64,000 bases of DNA from Glaciihabitans tibetensis (GTDB lineage: Bacteria; Actinomycetota; Actinomycetes; Actinomycetales; Microbacteriaceae): NCBI RefSeq assembly GCF_003003265.1, contig NZ_PVTL01000007.1, positions 1 through 64,000 on the forward strand, written 5' to 3'. This document shows, piece after piece, positions 59,974 to 64,000 of this stretch. The notes beneath the pieces are model-generated. The model had not been told where the DNA came from. It worked only from the letters and a program-made list of their open reading frames with translations, and searched no databases. The translations under genes were made by a program, and so were the position numbers. Position 1 is the stretch's first letter. Every line of letters starts with the position of its first letter.

Positions 59974-62900
59974 TCATCCGCAATATGCGTCACTGTATCG
60001 CTGACTGACTAACGTGCCGAGTCCGAGTGAACCCGCAAGGACCGCGAAGGGCCCGGCGCCAAGGCCAGTTATCGCGGCTATTCCGCCAGCAACAGTTGCT
60101 CCGTATATGAAGACCTGCGCCTGGCCCCGTACTTGGGCGATTGCGATGCAATGTGCCGCAGCTACTCGGCCCCACCCCAGTGCAACCAGGTCAGAGACTG
60201 AAGGCAAGAGGCCGGATGGATCTTTGGCATTAACCGGGTTACAACCAGCATAAGCGTAGGGGTTCGCTTCTTGCCCGCTGGGGTCCATCTGGGTGAATCG
60301 GCCGGTGGTGGAGTCGTAGAAGCGTGCACCAAGTTTGTAGGTGGTGGCGTTTTCCAGGTAGCCGCCGATGTATCGCTGGGTGTTGTTGGTCAGACCAGCG
60401 TTCATGCTTTGTGCGCGGGTTTCACCGTAGGGGGAGTAGGAGTATCCGCCTTCATAGGCCCCAACGCTGTTGAACATGCCGACGACGCTGCCGAGGTGAT
60501 CAGCGACGAAGTAGTACGGCGTGTTGCCTGCGTAGTAGGTGCTATGTGTGTATCCAACCGATGTGCCGGCTGGGGTGGTGCTGTATTTGTGTACCGAGCT
60601 GTCGGTGGTCATTGAATCCAGCCCGACCGCGCTATATGTGAATGCGCGGTTTGCAGCGGGGCCGTTTCCAGTCAGGCGGGTGGTGTTTCCTACGCCGGCA
60701 TAGCTGTTGCTGTTAGTGGTTCCTCCGAGGACCGTGGTGAGGGTGTCGCCGAGGTCACCGTACGCGGCCGTCGCTCCGGTGAGGCCGTTGCGGGTTTGGT
60801 TGCCGGCTCCGTCGTAGGTCCAGGTGGTGGTTTGTCCGGTGGCCGAGGTGAGCTGTCCGGCAGTGTTGTAGGTGTACGCAATCGTCCCGGCCGCCGACCC
60901 GGTGCTGCCGGCGCGGACCTGTTGAGTGCGGTTGCCGGCTTTGTCATAGGCGTAAGTCCAGGACGCGGTGGTGGTGGTGCCCGATTTCTCAAGCGCGGAA
61001 ACCACACGACTCAGTGAGTCGTAGCCGTAGGTGGTGATCGCTCCGGCGGTGATGCCCTGTTCCTTGAACGCGGTGCGGGTTTGGATCGTGGTCCGGTCGC
61101 CGGTAGCTCCGGTGGTTCCGGGTGCGGTGTAGGAGTATCCAATATCGACAGCGACAACACCGGTGGCGTCCTTCGCCGTGATCCGAGTGGGCCGACCCGC
61201 AGCGTCACGAGTGGTGTCGATGCGAGCACCACCCGGGAGTATTCGATTCGTTTCGGCGCCGTTTGCGTTGTAGGCGAAGGTTACGCAACCGGAGTTCGCT
61301 GCCGGGTTTCCGGTGGCGGGGCAGGTGCCGCCGGGTTGCTGAAGCTTCACCAGCTGGTTCGCAGCGTCGTAGGTGGAGGTACTAGTGCCGGAGACACTGG
61401 TGGCCAGGATGGTGATGTTCCCGACCAAGTCGTAGGTGTAGTTCTCCCATGAGGACTCCGGGCTTCCGGTGGGCGTTATCAGGTAGTGGTCCGCGAAGAG
61501 GGTTCGTCCCTGGCTGTCACTGCCATACATAACGCATTCGGCGTCGTAGTCGCAGATTGCCTCGAGGGTCCCGTCAGGGTTGTACCACTGCTCGAATAGG
61601 CGACCACCGTCGGAGGTGGTGGATGCCACCCGGTCGGCGGCGTCGTAGGCGTAGCTGGTGGTGTCTCCGTTGCCGTCGGTCACCGTCAGCGCTCGGCCGA
61701 GACCGTCATAGGTGTAGGTGGTTGCGCCGAGCGGTGCGGGTGGGGTGACGGTGGTGAGGTTGCCTTCAGCGTCGTACTGGTACGAGGTCACCCCGTTGAT
61801 GCCGCTGGTCGAGGTACAAATCTGGCCAGCAAAGCCGCCGCATACGGTGCGGTTGACGGTGTCATAGGTGTACTTTGCGGTGACGGCGCCGGTGCCTCCG
61901 GTGGTGGTGTCTGCTGCCTGAGTGAGGTTCCCTGCAGCGTCATAGGTGAAGCCGGTGGTGTTGCCCGCGGCATCCTTAGAGCACTTCGCCAGGTAGGGGT
62001 TTCCGGTTCCTCCCGCGGGGCAGCCGGTTCCTTGCGCGTAGACCGCAGAGGCCGCCGCTCCCGTGGGGAGGGTGGCTCCCGTCTGGTTGCCGAGTGCGTC
62101 ATAGCTCAGGGTGGTGACATTGCCGGGCGTAGAGGTAGAAGCAAACGCGTCGGTGCTGGTCGCAACATCGCTGTTCGCGGTCCAGGTCTGCGCGCGCTTG
62201 CGGCCGAGGGGGTCGGTGGCGGAAGTGATGCGTCCGGTGGTGTCGATCGCGAAGGTGGACTCGTTGTTGCGGGCGTCTTTCACCTTCGTGGATCCGGCAG
62301 CGTAAGTGAAGGTAGTCACGGCGTTCGGGCCGGCGGTAGTGCCGGTGCCGGTGGTGGTGGTCTGGGTGATCGAGGTGACCCGGTGGGTGGTGTTGTAGCC
62401 GAGGGTGATTGTCGGATCGGTGGCGTTTGCGCCGAGGGTGATGGTGGCCAGGCGTCCGGTGCTGTCGTAGGTGTACTGGTTTACTTCGCCGTCGGGTTTG
62501 GTGACCTTGATGAGCTGTCCGGCACTGTTTTGTTCGTAGCTGGTTTCCCGTCCGGCACTGTCCGCGATGCGCGTCCAGCGGGAACCGTCAGCACTGGCAT
62601 ACATATACAGCTGGCGGCCGGCAGTGTCAGTGGCGACCAGTGACACCTGACCGTCGTTGGGGTAGGAGTAGTCGAAGCCGATACCGTTTTTATCGAGGTC
62701 GGCCAGCAGCCAGCCGCTGGTGTTGAACAGCAGCTTCTCCCCGGTCGAGTTATAGGTCAGTGTGTAATAGGTGTCGTAGCTGTTCGCCGGGATTGTAGCG
62801 GCGCGGGTGAGGGTGGCGTCGAAGCCGGCGGCGGCAACGTATTTGGTGCCGTTCCAGGTGAATGTGACCCGGAAGCCGCTTGGGCCCCAGAACTCTTGTG

Positions 62901-63489
62901 TGGTGGGGGTTGCTGTCGCGGCTGGGCCGCGCAGGCCGATGCTTTCGGGGGAGAGGGACGAGGACCAGCCGCCGCCGAATTCACCGTCGAGGGCGGCGAG
63001 GCCGTTGTAGAACCGGTCGGAACGCAGCCCGATGCCGGGGGCGGCGATGGATTCATCTGCTGCGGTGATGAGCAGGTTCCCGTTGGCCAGGTTGACCTGC
63101 ATCACGGTGTCGTCGGCCAGCTCGATCTTGTGGAACCCGAAATAGGGCAGTGAGCCCAGGCCGGGGGCAGCAACTGTAGTGCCGGCCGGTGCGCGATTCG
63201 CAGTCCCTCCGCTTGAACCGCCGGCAACACTGCCGGCCCGCAGCTCAGTGGGTGGCTCCCACGCTTCCTCCGGGACAACGGTGTCCGGTTTGGGGTTCCC
63301 GGCGGTGTCGGCCGCGGGCTCCCAGATCGGGTCGGTGTTCGCTCCGGTGTCTTTGAGATGTTCGGCGAGGATCGCCGCGATCTCAGCACGCCCATCCGGG
63401 GCGGCTGCCACCGCGGGTGCAGTTACGACCAGGCTGCTGGCAAGCAGCGCCGTAGTCAGGACAGTACCGAGTAACGCGGAGCGCTTCAT
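59974..63489 (-). CDS. Secreted RHS/YD-repeat protein with short hydrophobic C-terminal tail
   Basis: A 1171-residue exported protein. Residues 1-28 are a cleavable signal peptide (TTALLASSLVVTAPAVAA). From about residue 300 to 1050 there are many YD repeats (for example YEQNSAGQLIKVTKPDGEV, YTYDSTGRLATITL, YDGLGRALTVTDGNG), forming the RHS cocoon. The core ends in RFYDSTTGRFTQMDPSGQE and NPVNAKDPSG. The roughly 75 residues after that point are Gly/Ala/Val-rich and hydrophobic (VFIYGATVAGGIAAITGLGAG, PFAVLAGSLGLGTLV) and would be the variable toxin tip. It ends with a possible Cys-Gly. The preceding 150 residues of the N-terminal region resemble WapA-type proteins. Confidence 0.85.
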   Translation of the reverse strand: MKRSALLGTVLTTALLASSLVVTAPAVAAAPDGRAEIAAILAEHLKDTGANTDPIWEPAADTAGNPKPDTVVPEEAWEPPTELRAGSVAGGSSGGTANRAPAGTTVAAPGLGSLPYFGFHKIELADDTVMQVNLANGNLLITAADESIAAPGIGLRSDRFYNGLAALDGEFGGGWSSSLSPESIGLRGPAATATPTTQEFWGPSGFRVTFTWNGTKYVAAAGFDATLTRAATIPANSYDTYYTLTYNSTGEKLLFNTSGWLLADLDKNGIGFDYSYPNDGQVSLVATDTAGRQLYMYASADGSRWTRIADSAGRETSYEQNSAGQLIKVTKPDGEVNQYTYDSTGRLATITLGANATDPTITLGYNTTHRVTSITQTTTTGTGTTAGPNAVTTFTYAAGSTKVKDARNNESTFAIDTTGRITSATDPLGRKRAQTWTANSDVATSTDAFASTSTPGNVTTLSYDALGNQTGATLPTGAAASAVYAQGTGCPAGGTGNPYLAKCSKDAAGNTTGFTYDAAGNLTQAADTTTGGTGAVTAKYTYDTVNRTVCGGFAGQICTSTSGINGVTSYQYDAEGNLTTVTPPAPLGATTYTYDGLGRALTVTDGNGDTTSYAYDAADRVASTTSDGGRLFEQWYNPDGTLEAICDYDAECVMYGSDSQGRTLFADHYLITPTGSPESSWENYTYDLVGNITILATSVSGTSTSTYDAANQLVKLQQPGGTCPATGNPAANSGCVTFAYNANGAETNRILPGGARIDTTRDAAGRPTRITAKDATGVVAVDIGYSYTAPGTTGATGDRTTIQTRTAFKEQGITAGAITTYGYDSLSRVVSALEKSGTTTTASWTYAYDKAGNRTQQVRAGSTGSAAGTIAYTYNTAGQLTSATGQTTTWTYDGAGNQTRNGLTGATAAYGDLGDTLTTVLGGTTNSNSYAGVGNTTRLTGNGPAANRAFTYSAVGLDSMTTDSSVHKYSTTPAGTSVGYTHSTYYAGNTPYYFVADHLGSVVGMFNSVGAYEGGYSYSPYGETRAQSMNAGLTNNTQRYIGGYLENATTYKLGARFYDSTTGRFTQMDPSGQEANPYAYAGCNPVNAKDPSGLLPSVSDLVALGWGRVAAAHCIAIAQVRGQAQVFIYGATVAGGIAAITGLGAGPFAVLAGSLGLGTLVSQRYSDAYCG

Positions 63490-63515
63490 TGGGATCCCCC
63501 GTGTGAGTAGGTCAG

Positions 63516-63525
63516 CTCACGTGAG
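63516..63525. promoter_or_regulatory. CTCACGTGAG palindrome upstream of the RHS gene
   Basis: A perfect 10-bp palindrome 27 bases before the RHS start; CCACGTGAG recurs at about 63556. It is a possible regulator site for the RHS/immunity unit. Confidence 0.4.
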
Positions 63526-64000
63526 TAATCCCCGTGAATGTGACCACACCCAACCACGTGAGCAAACCCCAGCACCAGCAAATCTTCTGGAAACTGTTGG
63601 GGCTTGCGAAGCGGAAAACAACAGGCGTATAAGACCGTTCCGGCGCCGGGATGCCGCGCAGGGAACGCCGCGAAAATCCCCATATCAGCACTTAGAACGC
63701 AGACGCGGGATGGCGAATGCGGCAGCGGAGCCGCCGCCACCGACCAGGGTGCTGAGCCGGCTTTACCGCCTAGCCCGGTGAAAGGCGTTTCTCTTGGAGC
63801 GGCGGATCGTATTTCACGGGGTGCCCGTTATGTGACTTGGTCAGCGTGGTCGTGCTGGAGGCCGGGGGAGTGGTCCCGGTATACGTCACGACGAACCGCT
63901 GCGGGCGGTCGCCTCAGTAATAGCTGGCCCTGCCGATCTGCAGAGCTCCCGGGACGTAGCCCGGGAAGAAAAGGATTGGGAGCCGCGGCGCGGCGCTGTT
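63526..64000. other. Window end without a supported gene
   Basis: No complete gene is visible. On the minus strand, 63770-63892 is open and reads like a protein tail (VTYTGTTPPASSTTTLTKSH) but is preceded by an in-frame TGA, so it may be the decayed end of a gene or chance. Confidence 0.35.

Noticed and set aside
63486-63740. An 84-codon frame upstream of the RHS gene
   Set aside because: It overlaps the RHS start and palindromic promoter region and has no family resemblance.

Overview
The window looks like chromosomal DNA of a high-GC actinobacterium, most likely a Microbacteriaceae-type organism. The reasons are GC-rich third codon positions, frequent GTG and TTG starts, many 4-bp start/stop overlaps, DUF4032, TerD/TelA/TerC and DUF1801 families, and no phage or plasmid backbone. 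This placement is an inference from gene content; no rRNA or tRNA gene is visible.

Layout. 1-6.5 kb: a transposase-like tail, an MFS transporter, a DUF4032 kinase-like protein, a MalK-type ABC ATPase, a membrane-anchored DsbA-like thioredoxin and an acetate-type transporter. 6.6-14.0 kb: two divergent, tightly overlapping operons that read as an ether-lipid pathway. They encode an alkyl-DHAP synthase homologue, a PlsC acyltransferase, a short-chain reductase, a fatty acyl-CoA reductase fused to a HAD phosphatase, and two ferritin-like di-iron paralogues, one with an intact metal site and one with a broken site. This is the best candidate here for an undescribed system, possibly an aerobic route to vinyl-ether lipids (plasmalogens). 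14.5-25.6 kb: methionine salvage (mtnD, mtnB, an mtnK-mtnC fusion, a divergent mtnA) enclosing a sugar-type ABC importer that may bring in methylthioribose. The mtnD/ABC block is flanked on both sides by arrays of an unfamiliar 20-bp motif repeated every 31 bp.

25.9-32.3 kb: an operon of four exported proteins with SipW-like leaders, ending in a 1556-residue protein with duplicated LamG-type modules. 32.3-41.2 kb: mostly ordinary housekeeping and regulatory genes (MarR/quinone reductase with clear operators, DedA, Lrp, YitT with an 18-bp minisatellite, YjbR, a Tat-type dioxygenase lipoprotein, a HAD hydrolase, a Na+/H+ antiporter). 41.2-52.4 kb: a complete Ter/TelA stress-response module with its phosphoribosyltransferase, StiP, aldolase and HAD biosynthetic arm, plus two accessory proteins I cannot name; a MarR regulator is divergent from terC.

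53-64 kb: signal peptidase I, then accessory DNA. This holds a DNA/RNA nuclease, a DUF6188-like protein, a SUKH gene cut short where a serine recombinase begins, a HIRAN protein, a rhodanese/GNAT pair with a divergent Lrp regulator, a scar joining two broken genes (one a transposition-type AAA ATPase), and an RHS/YD-repeat secreted protein with a short hydrophobic tail followed by a tiny two-helix membrane protein, resembling a toxin/immunity pair.
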